A stretch of 37,027 nt of DNA from Profundicola sp964553105 (GTDB taxonomy: Bacteria; Bacteroidota; Bacteroidia; Flavobacteriales; Weeksellaceae), in NCBI GenBank assembly GCA_964553105.1, contig CAZKJO010000021.1, positions 1 to 37,027 on the forward strand. The letters run 5' to 3'. The stretch's first letter is position 1. Each line of letters begins with the position of its first letter. Shown piece by piece: positions 1-7,362 of the stretch. Made by a program: the position numbers and the translations under genes. The notes under the pieces are model-generated. The model was given only the letters and a program-made list of their open reading frames with translations. It searched no databases and had not been told where the DNA came from.

Positions 1-43
1 ATTTAGGTTCTAATCCAATAGATAAAATGTAGAGTTAAAGAAG

Positions 44-73
44 AAAAGCCGTCTCCTTGGAGACGGCTTTTTT
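44..73. terminator. Strong, probably bidirectional terminator hairpin
   Basis: A 13-bp perfect stem (44-56 with 59-71, GC-rich core GCCGTCTCC) is followed by T's on the plus strand and reads into TTTTCTT on the minus strand. It lies just beyond the stop of the minus-strand nuclease gene at 94, so it can end that transcript and any plus-strand transcript entering from the left. Confidence 0.85.
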
Positions 74-93
74 GAATTATAAAATCTTGCAAA

Positions 94-2769
94 CTATGCT
101 TCTAATTCTTGAAAAGGAACTTCAGGGTTAAGAATTTCATCAATTAAATAACCAACTTGTGTTAAAATAGACGCTAAGTCTTCCACACTTAATAAATCAT
201 TCTTTTCCCACTCTAGATAATGTATATCTTTTGAGAGGTATCGTAGCGGATAAATTCCGGTTTTAGCTTGTTTATAATCCATCATATAAGCATACATAGC
301 CAATTGTATTGCCTTGGCCCCAGTATAATCCTTTAGCAGATTTTCTACATTTTTCTCAGTTTTTCTTAAATCAGCTTGGTTAACCGAACCTGATTTATAA
401 TCCAGAATTCTAGTAATACCATTCAATTGATCGATTCTATCTATAAAACCAAAGAATGAAACTTTATTTCCATTCGGCGTAATAAAATCTCTGCTATGCG
501 ACTTTTCAAGCTCTTTTATTACTAATTCATTATCATTAATAAGTAATTTATCTTTCTTAATTACATTAGAAATCATTTCTTGAGCTACCTTAAGTATAAT
601 AATATTCTTTCCTCTAGCTTCGTGGCCTTTCAACAGTTCCTCTTCTACTACTCGATGGAAAACGCTATCTTGCTTTTTCTCAATTTCTTTGAAATGATGT
701 TCATCTAAAATTTGATCAATATATTCTGAATATAATTTTTCTAAAACTTTATGAACTATATTACCTAAGGTTCTATCATCTGCCACTTCTTCTACCTCAT
801 CTTCTTCTCTAACTCGTAAGATTTGTCGCGAATAGAAATCTATAGGATTGTATAAATAAGTCCCTAAAGATGATGGAGAAATCTTTTCCTTCCATTTTTC
901 TAGTTGCATAAGAACTCTATCACTTTTTTCAATAGTTAATAGACTCGTTGGAGACTTAGTATAGCTAGGCGTGGCTATTTCTTCTATTATATTGTGTGGC
1001 GATTCTAACTTTAATTGAAGTAGAAACCTACTTGCTTCTCCTGTTCCCATGCCTTCGCTATCCGAATTGTATAAGAAGACAGCAGATTTACATCGTTGAA
1101 TTAAACGATAGAAGTGATAAGCATAAATCGCATCATTATCTAGGAAAGTATTCAACTTAGCTTCTACCCTAAAGTCAAAGGGTATAAATGAATTTTCTTG
1201 GCGTCCTAACGGAAGAGTGCCCTCATTGACCGAAGCAAGAATTATATGTTCAAAATCTAGCAAACGTGTTTCGAGCATTCCTAGTAATTGCAATCCAACC
1301 AATGGCTCACCAACAAAAGAAACTGATTCCGAAAGTAACAACTGTTGATAGAGTTGATGCAGGACTTTAAAGTTATCTATAAAATCATGCTCTTGCACCA
1401 AATCGTTTAGCTGTATAAAAATACTTCTAAATCTAAATAGATATTCTTGATCCATCGTAGGCAACTCACCGCTTTCGTAGATTAAATTAATCCATGAAAT
1501 AATATTACTCAATAAGTCTTGAACAGAATTCGGAGCATTGAAAATCTTATAAAATGAATTTTCGACACTTAAATTATTTAACTTAGAGATTGAAACAAAG
1601 ATTAAGTTATGCTTATGCAAATGCTCTAGTAAAGACTCTGATTGAGGCATAAAAAATCCTCTAAAATTTGAATGTTGAAGTAAATTAAGAACGTTTTTGT
1701 AATAATAAACTCCTGTTTTATCAAACTTTTCTCTTGTAAGATGCAATTGAAATAGTTCTTTGAAAAAACTCGAAATCGGAACCATCTGCAAAGGAAATCC
1801 CATCGTAATATTCAGCTTTTGAATATTCTCTGGTAGCGCATTTAAAACAGCCGGCAATAATTGCTCATCCGCAAGCACAATAGCTGTTTTCTGTCTTTCC
1901 TCTTGAGTTAGCCCTTGCAAATGATATCCTATATATTTTGCCTGTGTTTCCTGCTTTGGAACATTTACGATTCTGAGTTCTTTATCCTTTTCAAAATTTG
2001 GATGTATAAACTTAAAATTATCTGGAAACAAGGTGCGATACTTTCTCAAGAAATCCCCTGCCTCCTGATCTTTATTGTTCATATAGTAAACATCAGCATC
2101 CCAATAAGAAATTGCTTTTTCAGTCTCAATAAGATATTGAAGCATGTTTAATTCGGCATGTGTAAGCGCATTAAATCCTATATAAACATACTTTTCTGAA
2201 CTATCTTTAGCCACAAAATTTTGAATCTCCTCACTTGCTTTCTTTGCCAATAAACCGCGATAAGCTTTTCCCTCCTCTAATAGTATATTTCTTAAACCAA
2301 AAAATGTTGCTCGAGCATCGGTCCAAAATCCAAGATGATTTTTCATTAAATCGCTTAAACCAACTTCCATACTACCTCCCCAAACTTTGATCCTTTCTTC
2401 TGATATTAAATTATCAAAAAGTCCTCGATCGTCACATAATGAAGCATCGATATCGTCAAAATCCTTTAATAATATAGGAGCGAATTTTAAGAATTCATCA
2501 AAGTTTTTTGAATCTTCTATGTGGCTCTGATAAGCATTATAGGCAGCAAACCAAAGGGGCACACCAGAAACCATCTTCAAGCCTGTTACTTCCTCTAAGA
2601 GCTCCTCTATAGTAATCATCTTAGGAAGCATCCCTTGAAAACCTAATTCCACAAAAGTCTTTCGCAAAAAAGCTTTCGGACGAACTCCAGGAATGATTAA
2701 AGTAGTATGTTTAAAGTCTAATTCTTGTGTTAATAAGTCTTCTACAACTTCAGTTAAAAAGCTTCTCAT
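94..2769 (-). CDS. AddB-like PD-(D/E)XK nuclease family protein
   Basis: An 891-residue protein of the Bacteroidota AddB-like type: a degenerate helicase-like N-terminal part (IIPGVRPKAFLRK near residue 25) and a RecB-family nuclease domain at the C-terminus. The nuclease signature is visible as LGNIVHKVLEKLY (about residue 670) followed by GFIDRID and LDYKSG (about 775-795), giving the D...DYK catalytic set. Such proteins normally work with an AddA/UvrD-type helicase in double-strand-break processing; no partner is inside the window, but it could lie to the left. The segment SPSSLGTYLYNPIDFY carries Asn-Pro where Fe-S-containing relatives have Cys-Pro, and no C-terminal cysteine cluster is present, so an iron-sulphur staple is unlikely. 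The start overlaps the mvaD stop as ATGA, implying translational coupling. Family assignment is good; the exact partner is inferred. Confidence 0.8.
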   Translation of the reverse strand: MRSFLTEVVEDLLTQELDFKHTTLIIPGVRPKAFLRKTFVELGFQGMLPKMITIEELLEEVTGLKMVSGVPLWFAAYNAYQSHIEDSKNFDEFLKFAPILLKDFDDIDASLCDDRGLFDNLISEERIKVWGGSMEVGLSDLMKNHLGFWTDARATFFGLRNILLEEGKAYRGLLAKKASEEIQNFVAKDSSEKYVYIGFNALTHAELNMLQYLIETEKAISYWDADVYYMNNKDQEAGDFLRKYRTLFPDNFKFIHPNFEKDKELRIVNVPKQETQAKYIGYHLQGLTQEERQKTAIVLADEQLLPAVLNALPENIQKLNITMGFPLQMVPISSFFKELFQLHLTREKFDKTGVYYYKNVLNLLQHSNFRGFFMPQSESLLEHLHKHNLIFVSISKLNNLSVENSFYKIFNAPNSVQDLLSNIISWINLIYESGELPTMDQEYLFRFRSIFIQLNDLVQEHDFIDNFKVLHQLYQQLLLSESVSFVGEPLVGLQLLGMLETRLLDFEHIILASVNEGTLPLGRQENSFIPFDFRVEAKLNTFLDNDAIYAYHFYRLIQRCKSAVFLYNSDSEGMGTGEASRFLLQLKLESPHNIIEEIATPSYTKSPTSLLTIEKSDRVLMQLEKWKEKISPSSLGTYLYNPIDFYSRQILRVREEDEVEEVADDRTLGNIVHKVLEKLYSEYIDQILDEHHFKEIEKKQDSVFHRVVEEELLKGHEARGKNIIILKVAQEMISNVIKKDKLLINDNELVIKELEKSHSRDFITPNGNKVSFFGFIDRIDQLNGITRILDYKSGSVNQADLRKTEKNVENLLKDYTGAKAIQLAMYAYMMDYKQAKTGIYPLRYLSKDIHYLEWEKNDLLSVEDLASILTQVGYLIDEILNPEVPFQELEA

Positions 2770-3833
2770 AGGGTTTTAAAATTTGCTCGATCATAAATAA
2801 TTCCTTCATTTTGACATAGAGCTAATAACTCTGACTGTATGAAACTTTCTATTTTAACTTTTCCCTCATCTGGATATAATAAATGAATATTAGCACCAGC
2901 GTCTAATGTAAAAAACAAAGGCAGTCCTGTTTCTTTTCTAAATACCCAAAGTTTATCTAAAGCTGCAACCGTATTTGGCTTCATTAAAATAAATGCCGGA
3001 TCAGATAACATCATCATAGCATGTAATGACAAGGCTTCGTGCTCGACCAATTGACCAAATGCTTCTAAATCTCCATTTTTTAAAATATCTAATAACTTTT
3101 TGATATTTTGCTTAGCTTCATTAAATCTTAATTGTGCATAAGGATGGTTATTCATTAATTGATGTCCCACCGTGCTAGAAACTGATTTAGTCCCTTCGTG
3201 AATCAGTAAAATAGTATCATTAAACGCTTTAAAAACTGGGTGGATATCCTTTTCTAATGGAATCGCATATAAGTCAGAGCTTCCCTCAATATACTCAGAT
3301 TCTCCCCAAGTTACTAAACCTGGATATATCGACCGACAAGCACTACCTGAACCTAATCTAGATAAAAAAGAACTTCTTTGTAAGTGGTTTTTAGCTTTAT
3401 AACCTAACTCTTCTTCCATTTGAATTAAGCACTTAGATAGTGCGCTCATCCCACTTGCGGAGGATGCAATTCCACTGCTATGCGGAAAAGAATTGTGGGT
3501 ATGTAAACTAAAGTCATAATCCTCTAAGTAAGGAGCATACTCCGCAATTCGTTGAAAAAACTTCTTGATTTTCGGAACAAAATCCGTCTTTTCTACCTCA
3601 TCTAAAAACACTCTAATTTCTGATTCATTTGCTTTTTTAGGCTCAAAACTTAAGGTTGTTTCTGTATAGCTATTTGTCAGCGTATAGCTAATTGAAGGAT
3701 TGGTTGGAATTTGTGGGTCTGTTTTTCCCCAATATTTCACCAAAGCAATATTAGATGGGCTTTTGGCACTTACCTTTCCTGATTTATTTAGGTCAAATTC
3801 AGATTTTTGAACAATGAAATCCTTTGCTAGCAT
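2766..3833 (-). CDS. mvaD: Diphosphomevalonate decarboxylase
   Basis: A 355-residue GHMP-kinase-fold enzyme that converts mevalonate diphosphate to isopentenyl diphosphate with ATP, the last step of the mevalonate route. Family marks visible: SNIALVKYWGK near residue 28, the ATP-binding loop PHSSGIASSASGMSAL near 115-130, GSGSACRSIYPG near 160, and FTLDAGANIHLLYP near 310, which carries the catalytic aspartate. Length matches the family. Flavobacteria typically use the mevalonate rather than the MEP pathway, so this fits the lineage. It is the upstream gene of a two-gene unit with the nuclease (ATGA overlap), although the two functions are unrelated. A poor -7-like box (TACTTTAG) lies upstream of the start. 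Confidence 0.95.
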   Translation of the reverse strand: MLAKDFIVQKSEFDLNKSGKVSAKSPSNIALVKYWGKTDPQIPTNPSISYTLTNSYTETTLSFEPKKANESEIRVFLDEVEKTDFVPKIKKFFQRIAEYAPYLEDYDFSLHTHNSFPHSSGIASSASGMSALSKCLIQMEEELGYKAKNHLQRSSFLSRLGSGSACRSIYPGLVTWGESEYIEGSSDLYAIPLEKDIHPVFKAFNDTILLIHEGTKSVSSTVGHQLMNNHPYAQLRFNEAKQNIKKLLDILKNGDLEAFGQLVEHEALSLHAMMMLSDPAFILMKPNTVAALDKLWVFRKETGLPLFFTLDAGANIHLLYPDEGKVKIESFIQSELLALCQNEGIIYDRANFKTL

Positions 3834-3931
3834 AGTATGAAGTTAGAATGCTAAAGTAAGGAATATTCTTAAAAGCATGAATCTTTAGACAAGTGTTGAA
3901 TTTGCAATAAAACCACAATTTTCTTTAAAAT

Positions 3932-3960
3932 AAAAAAGACCCACAAAATTCGTGAGTCTT
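3932..3960 (-). terminator. Rho-independent terminator for the gap-broken T9SS gene
   Basis: Read on the minus strand, AAGACTCAC, a short loop and GTGGGTCTT form a stem with one mismatched pair, followed by TTTTTTA. It begins about 20 bases after the TAA at 3981-3983. Confidence 0.75.
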
Positions 3961-3980
3961 ATATATCAAATTTGTGTTAT

Positions 3981-4167
3981 TTACTGTTTTATTAGTGCTT
4001 TCACTTCTGAAGTTCCATCNNNNNNNNNNNNNNNNNNNNNNNNNNNNNNNNNNNNNNNNNNNNNNNNNNNNNNNNNNNNNNNNNNNNNNNNNNNNNNNNN
4101 NNNNNNNNNNNNNNNNNNNTCCGATTGAGAAAATCATAAAGAATAATATGTAGAAATATTTTTTCAT
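3981..4167 (-). CDS. T9SS-exported protein, ends only (interrupted by assembly gap)
   Basis: Only the two ends are present. The start at 4167 gives a signal peptide beginning MKKYFYILFFMIFSIG. On the other side of the 100-N gap, the minus strand reads DGTSEVKALIKQ followed by TAA at 3981-3983. That ending, with a late D-G-T-S and a basic Lys-Ala-Leu-Ile-Lys finish, is typical of type A T9SS sorting domains. The frame that runs on to 3925 after the gap is not the right one: it loses the sorting-domain ending and enters the terminator hairpin. The -7 box TACTTTTG at 4178-4185 is 10 bases upstream of the ATG. The gap is a placeholder, so true length and the function of the mature domain cannot be stated. 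Confidence 0.7.
4020..4119. other. Assembly gap (100 N)
   Basis: Exactly 100 N, a conventional placeholder of unknown size. The flanks (ending TTCCATC and starting TCCGATTG) show no overlap, so some of the T9SS cargo gene is truly missing here. Confidence 0.95.
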
Positions 4168-4177
4168 CAGTTACTTA

Positions 4178-4185
4178 CAAAAGTA
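4178..4185 (-). promoter_or_regulatory. -7 promoter box of T9SS cargo gene
   Basis: Minus-strand TACTTTTG matches the Bacteroidota -7 consensus TAnnTTTG and lies 10 bases before the ATG at 4167. No clear -33 partner was seen. Confidence 0.5.
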
Positions 4186-4323
4186 TAACATTAATTTCAA
4201 ATATCAAACCATTTTATTGTATTCATGCTCCACAACTATAATTTTTCTTCAAAAACTTATTAAAAGCTAATTGAAGCATAAGCTTTTTTGATATAATTCA
4301 TTTATATACGCTTGCTTATGCCT

Positions 4324-4331
4324 TATCTTTG
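4324..4331 (+). promoter_or_regulatory. -7 promoter box of hemB, with flanking inverted repeat
   Basis: TATCTTTG fits TAnnTTTG and ends 18 bases before the hemB ATG. Just upstream, GCATAAGC (4276-4283) and GCTTATGC (4314-4321) are an exact inverted repeat 30 bases apart; the right arm ends two bases before this box. Confidence 0.6.
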
Positions 4332-4349
4332 TAGCTTAAATTTTATGTC

Positions 4350-5330
4350 ATGTATCCATACCAGAGAAATAGAAGATTAAGAAATTCACATGCTATTCGC
4401 AGCCTAATTAGAGAAAACACACTTACGGTTGATGATTTAATGATGCCTCTTTTCATCGTGGAGGGTGAAAACCAGAAAATTGAAATCAGCAGTATGCCAG
4501 GCTATTATAGATATTCTTTGGACATGCTTGAAGAAGAAATCAAAGAAGCCTATGCGCTTGGAATTAAAGCCGTTAATATTTATACTAAAGTTCCAGATGA
4601 GCTAAAAGACAATCACGGAACAGAAGCTTTAAACCCTGAAGGACTGATGCAAAGAGCGATTCGCTTCATTAAAAAAGTCCGACCAGAGATTTTAGTTTTT
4701 TCTGATGTGGCATTAGATCCTTTCTCATCCAACGGACATGATGGTGTGGTTGAAGATGGAGAAATCTTAAATGATGAAACTGTTGATATTTTAGCAAAAA
4801 TGGCACTTTCTCATGCAGAAGCCGGTGCTGATTTCATTGCTCCATCGGATATGATGGATGGTAGAATTTTAGCGATTCGTGAGATTTTAGAAGAAAATGG
4901 ATTCCACCATGTTGGGATTATGAGTTATTCTGCTAAATATGCAAGTTCTTTCTATGGACCATTTAGAGATGCTTTGGATTCTGCTCCAGGGTTTGGAGAT
5001 AAAAAAACCTATCAAATGGATTTTGCTAATTCAGATGAGGCATTAGCCGAAGCAGATTTGGATATTTTAGAAGGTGCAGACATTTTAATGGTTAAGCCAG
5101 GAATGCCATATTTGGATGTTTTGGCGAAAGTTAAAGACCATACAAAAATGCCAGTTGCAGTTTATCAAGTAAGTGGTGAGTATGCGATGCTAAAAGCTGC
5201 TGCACAAAAAGGTTGGCTAGACCACGACAAATGTATGATGGAAAGCATGATGGCATTTAAACGAGCAGGTGCTGATATCATTAACACCTATTTCGCTAAA
5301 GAAGTTGCTAGGATTCTTAAGCAAGCTTAA
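4350..5330 (+). CDS. hemB: Delta-aminolevulinic acid dehydratase (porphobilinogen synthase)
   Basis: A 326-residue TIM-barrel enzyme that condenses two 5-aminolevulinate molecules to porphobilinogen in haem synthesis. The two active-site lysines are recognisable: SYSAKYASSFYGPF near residue 196 and the Schiff-base lysine in LMVKPGMPYLD near 248. The metal loop reads DVALDPFSSNGHDG, with aspartate and alanine where zinc-type enzymes have three cysteines; this is the magnesium-type signature. Length and start (MYPYQRNRRLR) match the family. The gene is monocistronic, with its own promoter and a terminator immediately after it. Confidence 0.97.
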   Translation: MYPYQRNRRLRNSHAIRSLIRENTLTVDDLMMPLFIVEGENQKIEISSMPGYYRYSLDMLEEEIKEAYALGIKAVNIYTKVPDELKDNHGTEALNPEGLMQRAIRFIKKVRPEILVFSDVALDPFSSNGHDGVVEDGEILNDETVDILAKMALSHAEAGADFIAPSDMMDGRILAIREILEENGFHHVGIMSYSAKYASSFYGPFRDALDSAPGFGDKKTYQMDFANSDEALAEADLDILEGADILMVKPGMPYLDVLAKVKDHTKMPVAVYQVSGEYAMLKAAAQKGWLDHDKCMMESMMAFKRAGADIINTYFAKEVARILKQA

Positions 5331-5352
5331 AATAATTTAAGCAAACAAAATC

Positions 5353-5392
5353 AAAGCGTAAAGTTAGCTATAGTCTGATTTTACGCTTTTTT
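5353..5392 (+). terminator. hemB terminator
   Basis: AAAGCGTAAA (5353-5362) pairs with TTTACGCTTT (5380-5389) and a T-run follows. It sits between the convergent hemB and glycosyltransferase genes and may serve both. Confidence 0.8.
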
Positions 5393-5396
5393 AATT

Positions 5397-6446
5397 CTAT
5401 AATTCCTGAATCACCTTCAGCAATCGTTTCTTACGATCCTCAAACCAAAACATGGACTTAATTCTATTTTGAGAACATATAGCTAATACTTCACCCGATT
5501 TAAGGGCTTTATCTACTAATTCCACAGCTTTATCCACGTTTTTTTCATGTAAAACATAACCACAATCACCGATAGCATTGGGAATTCCATTTGCTGAAGT
5601 ACCAACAGGAACGCAGCCCGACATCATGGCCTCGCAAAGCACATTTGGTAATCCCTCTGACATAGAAAATTGAGCGTAAACCGAACTCTCAGCATATAGA
5701 TTTATTAAATCTTCTTGTGGCAAAATGGGATAAATTGTCAAGTTCGGTAATTTTCTTAACTCCTCTGGAATTAAACTTAAATTCTGTAAACCCACCAAAT
5801 AAAAAGGCACATCAGGCATTCGTTTGGCAACATTTAAATATAAATCGATTCCTTTTCTATTAAAAACCTTTTTATCCTTGATCAATGCTACCGTTAAAAC
5901 TTGTCTCTTTTTAAGCTTACTTTTCCATTTACCAGAATCATAGCCGGTTGGGATTACCAAAGATTTCTCTTCTATTCCTTCTACAAAATGAGCAACACCC
6001 GTAATTGCTCCTTTTCCTGCATAGGTGTTTTCCCCTTTAATTAAGGATTGGTCAACAGCAATAATTCGATCACAGTTTCTATAAGCCCATTTTGCCAATT
6101 TAACGCGTAATCCACTATCCATAAACAAACCATAATCTATAGAAGGTATTCTCACTGCATCAAAACCTCCGACAATAATGATGGATTTCTTATTGAATAT
6201 TTTAGAGATTAAAACCGACCAAAAAGCATGATAATCGCAAAACCAAATATAGCTCACATCATGGCGTGGAACTTGTGCTATCAAGCTAATAATCCCCAAA
6301 AGCTGACCTTTAATGAATGCAAAAAGAGATTTATTTAACTCAAATTGCAACTTATTCACTTTTAATTCGTCAGATAAGAGATTGTAATCCTCTCTAACAA
6401 AGGATTGCCATTGGGAATAAACGAATAAGATAGATTTGCGCTTCAT
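5397..6446 (-). CDS. Glycosyltransferase, GT4-like (GT-B fold)
   Basis: A 349-residue GT-B-fold glycosyltransferase. The C-terminal half has the retaining-enzyme signature SEGLPNVLCEAMMSG, with the E-x7-E arrangement that binds the sugar-nucleotide, followed by VPVGTSANGIPNAIG. Nearby VALIKDKKVFNRKGIDL marks the start of the second Rossmann domain. There is no signal peptide, so it acts on the cytoplasmic side of the membrane. ATG at 6446 is preferred: an upstream in-frame TTG at 6461 lies inside a -7-like box (AATATTTG, 6459-6466). Donor and acceptor cannot be told. It stands alone rather than in a polysaccharide cluster, so a specific pathway is not supported. Confidence 0.8.
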   Translation of the reverse strand: MKRKSILFVYSQWQSFVREDYNLLSDELKVNKLQFELNKSLFAFIKGQLLGIISLIAQVPRHDVSYIWFCDYHAFWSVLISKIFNKKSIIIVGGFDAVRIPSIDYGLFMDSGLRVKLAKWAYRNCDRIIAVDQSLIKGENTYAGKGAITGVAHFVEGIEEKSLVIPTGYDSGKWKSKLKKRQVLTVALIKDKKVFNRKGIDLYLNVAKRMPDVPFYLVGLQNLSLIPEELRKLPNLTIYPILPQEDLINLYAESSVYAQFSMSEGLPNVLCEAMMSGCVPVGTSANGIPNAIGDCGYVLHEKNVDKAVELVDKALKSGEVLAICSQNRIKSMFWFEDRKKRLLKVIQEL

Positions 6447-6467
6447 AAGTATTATGTGCAAATATTG

Positions 6468-6475
6468 TAATTTTG
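6468..6475 (+). promoter_or_regulatory. -7 promoter box of the exported regulatory-domain protein
   Basis: TAATTTTG matches TAnnTTTG and ends 19 bases before the ATG at 6495. The divergent glycosyltransferase start is only 48 bases away, so both promoters share this short space. Confidence 0.45.
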
Positions 6476-6494
6476 AACTTAAGTTAATTGATTG

Positions 6495-7313
6495 ATGTTG
6501 AACAATTTTATTAAATACCTTGTTATAACAAGTTTTTGTCTATTGAGTAGCCAGGTATTAGCGCAAGAGAAATATTTAAATGGAATGATTGTCGTGGATT
6601 TTAATGACGACTATCCTCAAGGTGTGGTGATTACCAATAAAAGGACGAAAGTATATTCGGTTAGTGACATAACAGGTTCGTTCAAGGTTCATGCACAAGT
6701 GGGCGATACCTTATTGTTTCAAGCACCTTTTTTGGTCGATAGAAAGTTTGTGGTAAGAGAATCTACTTTTGATTTAAAACCATTTGTTATTCACATGAAT
6801 TACGAGGTAATTACCTTACAAGATGTTATTGCTCGACCACCATTAACAGGAGATTTAAAAAAGGATATGAAGTCGGTTAGGTTGCGTGATGATGTGGAAA
6901 GGATTTACGCGAATTTAGGTATTGATATTCGTACGCTGGATATGAAACCAAAGGAAAGAAAAGAAGATGTTCTGGGTAAATTGGGACCGATTCCGATTCC
7001 TACTTCATTAAACGTAGAAGCGCTTTATAAATCTATAACTGGTTATTACCGTAAAATGGAGAACCTCAACCAGTTTGAGCGATTAGAGATGCGATTGGTA
7101 GATGTTCAAGAATATTTAGGAAATAAATATTTTGTCGAGGTTTTGGAAATTCCAGAAGCAGATATCCGCGGGTTCTTGTTATACACTTATGATCATTCTA
7201 ATGGAGAATACGAAAGCTATTATCTGCAAGAAGACTACCTGAGTTTTGCGAGATTATTTAAAGAAAAAGCGCCTATCTTCAAGCGAAGATTAGAAATAAG
7301 GGATGCCGAATAA
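6495..7313 (+). CDS. Exported carboxypeptidase-like regulatory domain protein, function unknown
   Basis: A 272-residue exported protein of unknown role. The N-terminus is a clear signal peptide (KYLVITSFCLLSSQVLAQ, cleavage after AQ). Residues about 26-95 look like the CarboxypepD-regulatory-like beta-sandwich found in many Bacteroidota envelope proteins: NGMIVVDFNDDYPQGVVI, then a D-x-T-G-S-F turn and VGDTLLFQAP. The rest (about 100-272) has no motif I recognise. There is no T9SS sorting domain or lipobox, so it is probably periplasmic. ATG at 6495 is chosen over the TTG one codon earlier. It is convergent with porW and divergent from a glycosyltransferase, with no operon partner. Confidence 0.75.
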   Translation: MLNNFIKYLVITSFCLLSSQVLAQEKYLNGMIVVDFNDDYPQGVVITNKRTKVYSVSDITGSFKVHAQVGDTLLFQAPFLVDRKFVVRESTFDLKPFVIHMNYEVITLQDVIARPPLTGDLKKDMKSVRLRDDVERIYANLGIDIRTLDMKPKERKEDVLGKLGPIPIPTSLNVEALYKSITGYYRKMENLNQFERLEMRLVDVQEYLGNKYFVEVLEIPEADIRGFLLYTYDHSNGEYESYYLQEDYLSFARLFKEKAPIFKRRLEIRDAE

Positions 7314-7362
7314 AACACTATTTCTAGCGATTTACTGAATCGTATTAGCATGAAATTGCAGC

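Noticed and set aside
3925..3980. Frame continuing past 3981 from the cargo gene start
   Set aside because: It assumes the gap is 100 bases. The other frame gives a proper T9SS ending and stop at 3981-3983, and this extension runs into the terminator.
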